This document shows, one piece after another, positions 1 through 7,494 of a DNA stretch of 24,530 nt (its first letter is position 1; each line of letters starts with the position of its first letter). The translations under genes were made by a program, and so were the position numbers. The notes beneath the pieces are model-generated. The model was not told the DNA's origin and did no database searches. It saw nothing but the letters and a program-made list of their open reading frames with translations. This DNA is from Clostridia bacterium (GTDB taxonomy: Bacteria; Bacillota_A; Clostridia; Oscillospirales; Acutalibacteraceae): NCBI GenBank assembly GCA_009930155.1, contig RZYX01000024.1:1-24530 (forward strand). Reading direction: 5' to 3'.

Positions 1-6
1 TTTTGA

Positions 7-858
7 TTACTCTCCTTTTAATGTTAATAAAATCTCTCTTAAAACCTTGCAAGCAACCGCCGTAGACACTCCACTTAGGTCATATATTGGTGCCAACTCA
101 TTTATATCACAAGCAACTATATTAAGCTCTTTCAGCTTCAAAATAGCACTTATAAGTTCAGAAAAGGTTGTTCCTCCTGCTTCTGGTGTTCCTGTTCCGC
201 TAAAAATGCTTGGATCTAACACATCTAAATCAAGCGAAAAATAAACAGGCTTATCCTTTAGCTTTTCTACAACATCATCAAAGCCATTCAAATTGAATTT
301 TTGCATAACTGTATGTTCTTTTGCAAATTCAAATTCATATTTTTCTCCGCTTCTGATACCGAACTGATAAATTTTATTATCTCCAACCTTTTCCCAAACA
401 CGCTTCATTACAGTTGAATGAGATAATTCCTCGCCCATATATTCATCCCTTAAATCTGTGTGTGCATCAAAGTGAATAACATGAAGGTCTGGATACTTTT
501 TTAGCGTTGCCGTAACACTTGCAAGTGTTATTAAATGTTCTCCTCCAAGCATAACAGGAAGTTTTCCATCATTTAATATCTGCTCACTTTGGTTTTCAAC
601 CATCTCAAGCACTTTTTTAGTGTTACCAAACGGCAGGTCTAAATCGCCGCCATCAAAAACATTTATTTCACTCAAATCCTTATCTTGGTACGGCGAATAT
701 GTTTCTATCCCAAAAGATTCGTTCCTAATAGCTGATGGTCCAAAGCGTGTGCCAGGCCTAAAAGATGTTGTTCCGTCAAAAGGCACTCCAAAAATCACTA
801 TATCTGATTCAGCATATTCTTTGTCACAACCAATAAAGGTTTGAACATTTTTATTCAT
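7..858 (-). CDS. speB: Agmatinase (ureohydrolase family)
   Basis: This gene probably hydrolyses agmatine to putrescine and urea in the cytoplasm. The 283-aa product has the full arginase/agmatinase metal site: GGEH near residue 106 (H108), DAHTD at 131-135, and DLDVLDP at 210-216, all expected Mn2+ ligands. The reading frame is open upstream to 903, but I chose the ATG at 858. It overlaps the end of speE by 8 bp (ATGAATAA), a GAGGAG lies 13 nt upstream, and the family N-terminus begins about here. It is the last gene of the speD-speA-speE-speB operon and is probably translationally coupled to speE. Family assignment is confident. The exact substrate (agmatine or aminopropylagmatine) is inferred from the operon. 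Confidence 0.93.
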   Translation of the reverse strand: MNKNVQTFIGCDKEYAESDIVIFGVPFDGTTSFRPGTRFGPSAIRNESFGIETYSPYQDKDLSEINVFDGGDLDLPFGNTKKVLEMVENQSEQILNDGKLPVMLGGEHLITLASVTATLKKYPDLHVIHFDAHTDLRDEYMGEELSHSTVMKRVWEKVGDNKIYQFGIRSGEKYEFEFAKEHTVMQKFNLNGFDDVVEKLKDKPVYFSLDLDVLDPSIFSGTGTPEAGGTTFSELISAILKLKELNIVACDINELAPIYDLSGVSTAVACKVLREILLTLKGE

Positions 859-1702
859 ATTCCGCAAGCATCTCCTCAACATAGTTTGGCAAATAAAATG
901 CACCTTTATGAAGGTTTGTATTATAATATTTTGTTTTTATTTTACGCTCATTCCACCTACTGCTATTTAAATTTTTAATAGGATAATACTTTTTTGAAGC
1001 AAAACCAAAAAGCCAGTGACCAGAAGGATAAGTTGGAATATGTGCCTGATAGACTCTGCTAATAGGAAAAGAATCAACAATTCGCTTATGCGCTCTTTTC
1101 ATTGCAGTTGCATCATCATCATAAAATGGGCTTTCATGCTGATTTACCATGATGCCATCTTCTTTTAATGCCTTAAAACAGTTTCCGTAAAACTCCTTTG
1201 TAAAAAGTCCTTCTCCTGGTCCAAAAGGATCTGTAGAATCAACAATTATAATATCATATTCATTTTCATATTTTCTAACAAATTTAAGCCCGTCCTGATA
1301 ATAAATATTAACCCGCTCATCATCAAACTTGCACGCTGTCTGTGGCAAAAACTCTTTACAAACTTCAACCACTTTTTCATCTATTTCTACCAAGTCAATT
1401 TGTTCAATGTCGTTGTACTTTGTAAGCTCTCTTATAACTCCGCCATCGCCAGCCCCAATAACAAGAACCTTTTTTACATCAGGGTGAACAGCCATAGGTA
1501 TGTGCGTTATCATTTCATGATATATGAATTCATCTTTCTCGGTAAGCATCATAAGTCCGTCAAGGGTTAAAAACTTGCCAAACTCATAACTTTCAAAAAT
1601 ATCTATTCTTTGATACTTGCTTTTACCGCTAAAAAGTTGTTTATCAACTTTAATTGAGAATTTAACATTTTCTGTATGTTTTTCACTAAACCAAAATTCC
1701 AT
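851..1702 (-). CDS. speE: Spermidine synthase (polyamine aminopropyltransferase)
   Basis: The enzyme transfers the aminopropyl group of decarboxylated SAM to a diamine, normally putrescine, giving spermidine. The 283-aa protein has the SpeE layout: a small N-terminal beta domain, then a Rossmann methyltransferase-like fold with GAGDGG at 83-88, an acidic ribose-binding residue in LVEIDEK near 106, and the catalytic VDSTDPFGPGEG segment at 154-165 (D155, D158). The ATG follows the TAA stop of speA with no gap, and an AGGGAG lies in the speA tail, so the two are likely coupled. The 3' end overlaps speB by 8 bp. Length and motifs are typical. Agmatine as an alternative acceptor cannot be excluded from sequence. 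Confidence 0.94.
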   Translation of the reverse strand: MEFWFSEKHTENVKFSIKVDKQLFSGKSKYQRIDIFESYEFGKFLTLDGLMMLTEKDEFIYHEMITHIPMAVHPDVKKVLVIGAGDGGVIRELTKYNDIEQIDLVEIDEKVVEVCKEFLPQTACKFDDERVNIYYQDGLKFVRKYENEYDIIIVDSTDPFGPGEGLFTKEFYGNCFKALKEDGIMVNQHESPFYDDDATAMKRAHKRIVDSFPISRVYQAHIPTYPSGHWLFGFASKKYYPIKNLNSSRWNERKIKTKYYNTNLHKGAFYLPNYVEEMLAEYE

Positions 1703-3157
1703 TTAGCATTCTCCCTTCAATACATTGATACGCTTTATTTCCATATCCTCAAGTCCAGTTAAAACACAGCCCTTTTCTTTTGCATATACAATATAATCTA
1801 TAATTTCACTTGTTATTCTTTCTCCTGGTGCTAAAATCGGAATTCCTGGTGGATATAACATTACAAACTCTGTGCATATCTCACCATTGCTCTGCTCTAA
1901 TAAAACGCTTTTTTTATCAGCATAAAACGCTTCCTGCGGAGATAACTCAACGGTTGGATTTATATATTCATGTACCAACATTCCGCCTTTATCTTTTTTA
2001 TAAAGCCTTCTAATTTCTGTTAATGCACCAATTAATCGTTCTATGTTTTTGTAGTTTTTATCTCCTACAGAAATATATGCTAAAATATTTCCAATATCTC
2101 CAAACTCAATTTGAATATCATAATCGTCACGCAGAATATCATAAACCTCTATGCCCGCAAGCCCCAAGTCAAGTGTGTTTACTGACAGCTTTGTAATATC
2201 AAAATCAAATACACTATCACCGTTTATAAGTTCCTTTGAATAGGCATAATAATCCCCAATTTGATTTATTTCCTCTCGTGCATATTCTGAGAGTTCAACA
2301 ACTCTTTTAAAGATTTCCTGGCCATTTAGAGCTAAATTCCTTCGTGAAATATCAAGGCTTGAAAGCAATAAATAAGAACCACTTGTTGTTTGAGTTAAAT
2401 TTATTACCTGTCTAACATAATTTTCATTCACATTTTCGCCGCACAATAAAAAAGAACTTTGTGTTAAAGAGCCGCCCGACTTATGCATACTAAAAGATGA
2501 CATGTCCGCACCTGCAGCCATAGCTGAAATTGGAAGATTTTCTCCAAAATAGAAATGTGTACCATGAGCCTCGTCTGCTAAAACTAGCATGCCTTTTTCG
2601 TGCGATATTCTTACTATTTCTTTTATGTTTGAGCAAATGCCATAATATGTTGGATTGTTGACCAAAATTGCTTTTGCATCAGGGTTTTGGATTATCGCTT
2701 TTACAACATCATTAACAGACATTCCAAGAGAAATGCCTAGTCTTTCATTTACTTGTGGATTTATATAAACAGGCACAGCACCGCATAAAATAAGTGCATT
2801 AATAACACTCCTATGCACATTCCGTGGCAGAATTATTTTGTCACCTTTTTTTAAAACAGAAAGTATCATTGCCTGAACAGCAGAGGTTGTACCATTAACC
2901 ATAAAGAATGCATGAGATGCCCCAAATGCCTGTGCCGCAAGCTCTTCAGCCTCTTTAATTACGCTTACAGGATGACAAAGGTTATCAAGTGGCTTCATTG
3001 AATTAACATCAACTTCAAGACATTTCTCTCCAAGAAATTCAGTTAAATCTTTATTACCTTTGCCCCTTTTATGCCCTGGAACATCAAAGGGAACTATACG
3101 CTTTGTTTTAAATTCTTTTAGTGCTTCATAAATTGGTGCTTTATCTTGTATATTCAA
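1703..3157 (-). CDS. speA: Arginine decarboxylase (Orn/Lys/Arg decarboxylase, fold-type I, PLP)
   Basis: This is a 484-aa PLP-dependent decarboxylase of the Bacillus SpeA/YaaO type. It has the N-terminal DVPGHKRGKG signature (25-34), NGTTS (88-92), DEAHGTHF (195-202, the Asp/His that hold PLP) and SMHKSGG (223-229, with K226 as the probable Schiff-base lysine). Lysine and ornithine decarboxylases share this fold. Arginine is inferred because agmatinase is in the same operon. The start codon appears to be TTG at 3157: AAGGAG lies 9 nt upstream and no ATG is nearby. It lies 13 nt after speD and abuts speE. Confidence 0.9.
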   Translation of the reverse strand: MNIQDKAPIYEALKEFKTKRIVPFDVPGHKRGKGNKDLTEFLGEKCLEVDVNSMKPLDNLCHPVSVIKEAEELAAQAFGASHAFFMVNGTTSAVQAMILSVLKKGDKIILPRNVHRSVINALILCGAVPVYINPQVNERLGISLGMSVNDVVKAIIQNPDAKAILVNNPTYYGICSNIKEIVRISHEKGMLVLADEAHGTHFYFGENLPISAMAAGADMSSFSMHKSGGSLTQSSFLLCGENVNENYVRQVINLTQTTSGSYLLLSSLDISRRNLALNGQEIFKRVVELSEYAREEINQIGDYYAYSKELINGDSVFDFDITKLSVNTLDLGLAGIEVYDILRDDYDIQIEFGDIGNILAYISVGDKNYKNIERLIGALTEIRRLYKKDKGGMLVHEYINPTVELSPQEAFYADKKSVLLEQSNGEICTEFVMLYPPGIPILAPGERITSEIIDYIVYAKEKGCVLTGLEDMEIKRINVLKGEC

Positions 3158-3170
3158 TTAGCTTTTCTCC

Positions 3171-3935
3171 TTAATACACATTGGTTCCGCTAAAAATTTC
3201 TATCATTTCTTGCCTTAAGCTGTTCGTTATATTAAGTCTTGTCCTCGGAGAAACTTCGTACACATCTGTGTTAAAAAGATAGTTCTGCAAAAAAACATCT
3301 TTAATTAACATCTTTGTATGAAAAATATTAGACTGATATATATTTACATCTATGGCATCATACTTTTCAAGAGTTTTTGGGTCAATATAATCCTGAATAG
3401 ATGTTATTCTATGGTCAATATAAAGCTTTTTGCCTTGCAAATCTCTAGTAAAACCTCTTACTTTATAATCCATAGTTATAATATCAGAATCAAAACTACC
3501 TATTAAAAAATCAAGTGTTGATAGCGGCGTAATCTCTCCACATGTGGCAACATCAATATCAACCCTAAAAGTAGAAATAGCATTGTCAGGATGATATTCT
3601 GGATATGTGTGAACAGTTACATGACTTTTATCAAGATGCGATACTATTGTTTCACCATTTTTATTTTTTACCATGGATTCTTCCGCAATAAGAAAAGTTA
3701 CACTTGCACCTTGTGGGTCATAATCCTGTTTAGAAATATTTAAAACTGTTGCACCTATCATCTCTGTTAACTTCAACAGGATATTTGTAAGCCTTTCTGA
3801 ATTATATTGCTCATCAATATAAGCTATATAATCCCTTTGTTCACGCTCTGTCTTTGCATAGCAAACATCATAAATGTTAAAGCTAAGTGATTTTGTCAAA
3901 TTATTAAAACCATAAAGTTTCATCTTGTTTTCCAT
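3171..3935 (-). CDS. speD: S-adenosylmethionine decarboxylase proenzyme (long, E. coli type)
   Basis: The protein makes decarboxylated SAM, the aminopropyl donor used by SpeE. It is a pyruvoyl enzyme made as a proenzyme. The 254-aa product resembles E. coli SpeD along its length: [15 protein letters not shown] near the N-terminus, the self-cleavage segment [15 protein letters not shown] (K103/S104, with S104 expected to become the pyruvoyl group), a Cys at 132 in VATCGE, and KVRGFTRD at 158-165. Bacillus SpeD is about half this length, so this is the long type. The frame is open to 3986, but the ATG at 3935 has GGAGG 6 nt upstream, and the upstream codons run into a leader hairpin. First gene of the spe operon. 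Confidence 0.93.
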   Translation of the reverse strand: MENKMKLYGFNNLTKSLSFNIYDVCYAKTEREQRDYIAYIDEQYNSERLTNILLKLTEMIGATVLNISKQDYDPQGASVTFLIAEESMVKNKNGETIVSHLDKSHVTVHTYPEYHPDNAISTFRVDIDVATCGEITPLSTLDFLIGSFDSDIITMDYKVRGFTRDLQGKKLYIDHRITSIQDYIDPKTLEKYDAIDVNIYQSNIFHTKMLIKDVFLQNYLFNTDVYEVSPRTRLNITNSLRQEMIEIFSGTNVY

Positions 3936-3956
3936 AACATGCCTCCAAAACAAAAA

Positions 3957-3990
3957 ATAGTTGTATTGCGATATACCACAATACAACTAT
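3957..3990 (-). terminator. Intrinsic terminator-like hairpin in the speD leader
   Basis: A perfect 12-bp inverted repeat (3957-3968 with 3979-3990, 10-nt loop) is followed on the minus strand by six T residues. The speD Shine-Dalgarno GGAGG comes only about 10 nt later. The T tract lies on the speD side only. Since the speD promoter is about 350 nt upstream and no other gene ends here, this is best read as a leader attenuator rather than an ordinary gene-end terminator. Confidence 0.7.
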
Positions 3991-4288
3991 AAAAAAGATC
4001 AAACTAATATCAGTAATTATTATTAGCAGAAAAACTGCTTTTATCTATTAACAAATTTTAGGTTTCAGAGTCTATATAGCAAAAACTACTTTTACTACTC
4101 TTATTGACCGTTTCACAAGTGTGTACGGGGTACACTTTGGTTATAAAGTAACCAACTTATAAAATTTGCGCTTCTAACGCAATCAATAATGTGGCAAATT
4201 ACCCACGTGAGGCAATTAATATGACTATAATTAACTCTTAAAAAGAGCTGCCAAAAGTTGTTGTCATAAATTATGACTCAAAAACTGT
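3991..4288 (-). promoter_or_regulatory. Structured 5' leader of the spe operon, class not recognised
   Basis: The speD transcript should start near 4288 and run about 350 nt before the ATG. The leader holds a chain of perfect hairpins: 4166-4182 (TTGCG/CGCAA), 4137-4155 (TTGGTTA/TAACCAA, 5-nt loop), 4121-4135 (GTGTAC, 3-nt loop, GTACAC), plus smaller ones near 4263-4277 and in AGCAG-TTTTT-CTGCT near 4025-4040. It ends in the hairpin-T6 element at 3957-3990. I could not match it to SAM-I, SAM-II, SAM-III, lysine, T-box or guanidine consensus elements. The stretch 4330-4470 beyond it holds only the phosphoesterase promoter. Confidence 0.5.
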
Positions 4289-4294
4289 TTTTTA

Positions 4295-4323
4295 AATATA
4301 TCATATTTACTTTTATATGTCAA
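4295..4323 (-). promoter_or_regulatory. SigA-type promoter of the spe operon
   Basis: On the minus strand there is TTGACA (4318-4323), a 17-bp spacer and TATATT (4295-4300), with TG one base before the -10 (extended -10). The predicted transcript start is near 4288. Confidence 0.75.
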
Positions 4324-4438
4324 TTATAAAAGTATTATAAAATTTACTACCGTGCAAATTTATCGCAATTCATAGTTTAATAGTTCAAAAGGTAAAAGAT
4401 ACTATAATTTTGTAGTTTTTTCTTGGCATAATAAGTTT

Positions 4439-4447
4439 TGATATAAT
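4439..4447 (+). promoter_or_regulatory. Extended -10 promoter of the phosphoesterase gene
   Basis: The sequence TGATATAAT carries a consensus -10 (TATAAT, 4442-4447) with the TGn extension. No convincing -35 lies 17 bp upstream. It is about 14 bp before the ribosome binding site at 4461-4468. Confidence 0.5.
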
Positions 4448-4474
4448 TACTTTTATGCAAAGGAAGAGATAGCT

Positions 4475-5437
4475 ATAAATATCAAAAAAATATATATTCC
4501 TTTAACTGTGGCTATTATATGCCTCGTCTTTTTTGGATGTTCAAGTCCTAATAAAAGTGACAAAGTAGCTGTTGCGAGTCCATTACAAGCATCAAAAGAT
4601 GAATACAGCATTGCAATGATGTCTGACACGCAATTTTACAGCCAAAGTAATCCAGAGATATTTTATAAAATGACTCAATATCTTGTAGATAATGCAAAGA
4701 CACTTAATCTCTCATATGTTATGCACACAGGCGATTTGGTCGAAAATTATTATGATGAAACTCAGTGGCAAGTTGCAAGCACTGCAATGCAAACTCTAAA
4801 TAATATCCCACACGGAGTTTTGGCTGGCAACCATGACACAGACCCAAATCCAGAACTTAGACACGCAAATTACAATAAGTATTTTGGAGAATGGCGATTT
4901 AAAGACTATAAATGGTATGGCGAAAGCCATGAAAATAACAGTGCCCATTATGACCTTGTAAAAATCGGAAAAACTAATTTTATATTTGTATATATTAGTG
5001 ATGACCCTAGCCAATGTTGTATAGACTTTGCAAACTCCGCTTTTCAAAAATACCCTAACCATGTAGGAGTTCTATGTACTCACAACTATCTGTCGCCAAA
5101 TCAAACTTTGAGCCCTGTAGGAGAAAAGCTTAAACAAACTATTGTGGCAAAAAACAAGAATGTATACATGGTCTTTTCTGGGCATTTCTTCGTCGCTGAA
5201 TGTTTGCCTACTCAGCTTGATGATGATGGCGACGGTGTAAATGATAGAACTGTATATCAAATAATTGCAAACTATCAAAACATCCCTGATAGCGGTTATA
5301 TGCTTATTATAAAGATTAATGAGCCTGAAGGACTGGTAAGTGCTTTATCATATTCACCAATTACAAATGATTACCTTAAAAGCGATAGTGGCGTATCAAC
5401 TAATATTTTTAGCTTTCAAGCACCTTGGAACAAGTAA
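4475..5437 (+). CDS. Secreted lipoprotein metallophosphoesterase (calcineurin-like)
   Basis: The protein is a putative extracytoplasmic phosphoesterase anchored as a lipoprotein; its substrate is unknown. Dimetal motifs run in order: SDTQFY (DTQ variant of DxH), HTGDLVE, GNHD, CTHNYL and FSGHFF. The last is usually GHxH, so the final His is missing. Then comes an acidic DDDGDGVNDR loop resembling a calcium-binding motif. The first standard start is a GTG at 4508, but that leaves a signal peptide with no basic n-region. In the same frame, an ATA at 4475 sits 6 nt after AGGAAGAG and gives MNIKKIYIPLTV...VFFGC, a full lipoprotein signal with lipidated C22. I therefore annotate 320 aa from 4475. 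It is monocistronic, with its own promoter. Confidence 0.75.
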   Translation: MNIKKIYIPLTVAIICLVFFGCSSPNKSDKVAVASPLQASKDEYSIAMMSDTQFYSQSNPEIFYKMTQYLVDNAKTLNLSYVMHTGDLVENYYDETQWQVASTAMQTLNNIPHGVLAGNHDTDPNPELRHANYNKYFGEWRFKDYKWYGESHENNSAHYDLVKIGKTNFIFVYISDDPSQCCIDFANSAFQKYPNHVGVLCTHNYLSPNQTLSPVGEKLKQTIVAKNKNVYMVFSGHFFVAECLPTQLDDDGDGVNDRTVYQIIANYQNIPDSGYMLIIKINEPEGLVSALSYSPITNDYLKSDSGVSTNIFSFQAPWNK

Positions 5438-5478
5438 ACTTGCATAAAACACACGCCTTTTTTAGGCTTAACTTCGGC

Positions 5479-5507
5479 TTGATAATATGTCTTTTTATTG
5501 GTATAAT
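5479..5507 (+). promoter_or_regulatory. SigA-type promoter of the SulP gene
   Basis: TTGATA (5479-5484), a 17-bp spacer and TATAAT (5502-5507), with the TGG extension. Transcription should begin near 5514, just before the hairpin at 5518. Confidence 0.75.
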
Positions 5508-5517
5508 ATTATTAATA

Positions 5518-5556
5518 AATAAATACCGTATTGATTTTTTCAATACGGTATTTATT
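5518..5556 (+). terminator. Long perfect hairpin with T tract in the SulP leader
   Basis: A 17-bp perfect stem (5518-5534 with 5540-5556) with a loop of five T is followed by CTTTTT and then GAGGAG, the ribosome binding site of the SulP gene. It could end the phosphoesterase transcript. Because the SulP promoter lies upstream of it, it also forms the very start of the SulP mRNA, where it could attenuate transcription or stabilise the 5' end. Confidence 0.7.
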
Positions 5557-5579
5557 CTTTTTGAGGAGTTTTTGATAAT

Positions 5580-7229
5580 ATGTTTAAAAAGTTTGTTCGG
5601 GATTTAAAATTCGAGTTCAAAGATTATGATGGAAAAGCCTTGTCAAAAGATATTATGACTGGTCTTACCGTTGCCGCCGTTGCTCTGCCTCTTGCTCTTG
5701 CGTTTGGTGTAAGCTCAGGTGCAAATGCCGCCTCTGGTCTTATCACTGCTATTTTCGCTGGTATTTTTATTGCCTCTTTTTCTGGTGCTTCTTTTCAAAT
5801 TTCTGGTCCTACAGGAGCAATGGCAGCTATATTGCTGCCGCTATCAGTAAAATATGGTATAAAAGGTGTTTTGACCGCTGGATTGTTATCGGGTGTCATT
5901 TTGCTTATTGTTGCATCGCTTAAAGTAGGCAAGCTGGTTTCATACATACCCGCTCCTGTAATTACAGGCTTCACCTCTGGCATTGCTGTTGTAATTGCAA
6001 TCGGTCAAATCGACAATTTTTTTGGCACTGTTTCAAAAGGAGAAAATACAATCACAAAGCTTTCCTCCTACGCCACTCTTGGGTTTAGCCCCAACTGGTA
6101 TGCTGTAATGTTTGGCGTTCTTGTAGTTCTTATCATGGTATTTTACCCCAAAAAGTGGAAGTCTATTGTGCCATCTTCACTTGCTGCAATAATAATTTCA
6201 CTTGTACTCAACCTAATACTTTTTCCTGACGCATCTAATTCTGTCGTTATGGAAGTTGGCGCTATCCCTAAAACATTAATAAGTGAAAATGCTCTTTTTT
6301 CAACTGGTATTGATTTTGCAAACATATCTAATCTTATTTTGCCGGCCTTCTCAGTTGCTTTGCTTGGTATGATAGAAAGCTTGATGTGTGGAGCAAGTGG
6401 AAGCAATATGACCGGAGAGCAATTTGACTCTAACCGTGAAATTGCCGCACAGGGCTTGGGTAACATCCTTATTCCTCTTGTTGGTGGCGTTCCTGCAACC
6501 GCAGCAATCGCAAGAACTTCTGTTGCTATTAAAGCAGGCGGAAGAACAAGACTTGTAAGCGTTGTTCACTCTATAACACTTATTGCTTCTATGTTTTTGC
6601 TTAGCGGAGTTATGTCGCATATACCTCTTGCCTCTCTTGCAGGTGTTTTAATGGTTACTGCATTTAGAATGAATGAGTGGGAATCAATTAAACTGATAAT
6701 GTCCAACAAGTTCAAATCACAAATTATCCAATATAGCGTAACTATGATTTGCACTGTTGTGTTTGATTTAACAATAGCTATTGCCGTTGGAATTTTAATG
6801 GCTATGCTTGCCTTTGTTAAACAAAGTTGTGAACTTAACATTGCAGTTAGCGATATCGACCTCGAAAAGATCCCAACAAACATAGATTGTGACCATTCAA
6901 AAACAAAGGTTGCTTATCTTTCTGGACCAATATTTTTTGGCACACAAGAAAAGCTTACATCATTTGCCAATGAAATTGAAGACACAAAAATCCTTGTACT
7001 TTCAATGCGTGGCGTTCCAAGTATTGATGGTAACGGAATTGATGCACTTGCACAGTCTGTTTGCATATTAAAAGCAAAAAAAATTGATGTTCTTATGTGT
7101 GGTGTTCAAGAGCAGGTTGAACACGAACTAGACCGAGTGCCTTTTAAGCAACTTATTGGCGAAGAAAAGTTCTTTTGGGATGCCATTGCAGCTATAAAAA
7201 GCACTGAGGAAACTAAACAGCCCGCCTAA
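5580..7229 (+). CDS. SulP family inorganic anion transporter with STAS domain
   Basis: A 549-aa integral membrane transporter of the SulP/SLC26 family, which moves sulfate, bicarbonate or other anions. The transmembrane domain (about 20-410) holds the family signature around SGPTGAMAAILLPL and SGIAVVIAIGQIDNFF. A C-terminal cytoplasmic STAS domain starts near 435 (KVAYLSGPIFFGTQEK). Its switch loop reads PSIDGNGIDAL, with Gly where anti-sigma antagonists carry the phosphorylated Ser. A GAGGAG 11 nt before the ATG supports this start. It stands alone, without a carbonic anhydrase or sulfate-assimilation gene, so the substrate cannot be named. Confidence 0.92.
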   Translation: MFKKFVRDLKFEFKDYDGKALSKDIMTGLTVAAVALPLALAFGVSSGANAASGLITAIFAGIFIASFSGASFQISGPTGAMAAILLPLSVKYGIKGVLTAGLLSGVILLIVASLKVGKLVSYIPAPVITGFTSGIAVVIAIGQIDNFFGTVSKGENTITKLSSYATLGFSPNWYAVMFGVLVVLIMVFYPKKWKSIVPSSLAAIIISLVLNLILFPDASNSVVMEVGAIPKTLISENALFSTGIDFANISNLILPAFSVALLGMIESLMCGASGSNMTGEQFDSNREIAAQGLGNILIPLVGGVPATAAIARTSVAIKAGGRTRLVSVVHSITLIASMFLLSGVMSHIPLASLAGVLMVTAFRMNEWESIKLIMSNKFKSQIIQYSVTMICTVVFDLTIAIAVGILMAMLAFVKQSCELNIAVSDIDLEKIPTNIDCDHSKTKVAYLSGPIFFGTQEKLTSFANEIEDTKILVLSMRGVPSIDGNGIDALAQSVCILKAKKIDVLMCGVQEQVEHELDRVPFKQLIGEEKFFWDAIAAIKSTEETKQPA

Positions 7230-7250
7230 AACATTATAAATAATATGTTG

Positions 7251-7288
7251 AAACACAGCTATACTTTTCTGTATTGCTGTGTTTTTTT
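7251..7288 (+). terminator. Rho-independent terminator after the SulP gene
   Basis: A 9-bp stem (AAACACAGC with GCTGTGTTT) continues past one T-T mismatch for 4 more pairs and is followed by seven T. It lies 22 bp after the SulP stop codon. Confidence 0.85.
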
Positions 7289-7427
7289 ATAACAACAAAA
7301 CCAGAGTCAAATACAGCTGTGTTAATCATAAAGTTAATTAATATTATATTTAAATGTAATATAATCATTTATAGAAATAATAAAGGTTGCCTTTGCCGCT
7401 TTGGCAATATAAATACAACATAAAAAC

Positions 7428-7466
7428 AGGCTCTAGTGTAAAGTATATAACTTTACATTAGAGCCT
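7428..7466. terminator. Bidirectional intrinsic terminator
   Basis: A 16-bp stem with one G-T pair (7428-7443 with 7451-7466) has five T on the plus side and five T on the minus side (AAAAA before it). It ends the minus-strand reductase gene and could catch read-through from the SulP side. The 140 bp between 7289 and 7427 contain nothing else I can support. Confidence 0.8.
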
Positions 7467-7494
7467 ATTTTTATAATAATGATATTATTGAGTA

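Noticed and set aside
859..903. Upstream extension of the agmatinase frame by 15 codons
   Set aside because: It lies wholly inside speE. The ATG at 858 has a ribosome binding site and fits the family length.
3991..4288. SAM riboswitch before speD
   Set aside because: Expected from the substrate, but no SAM-I, SAM-II or SAM-III core could be recognised. A covariance search would be needed to be certain.
5795..6883. Several minus-strand open frames of 62-107 codons inside the SulP gene
   Set aside because: They are antisense shadows of a clear transporter, have no ribosome binding sites and show no recognisable domains.
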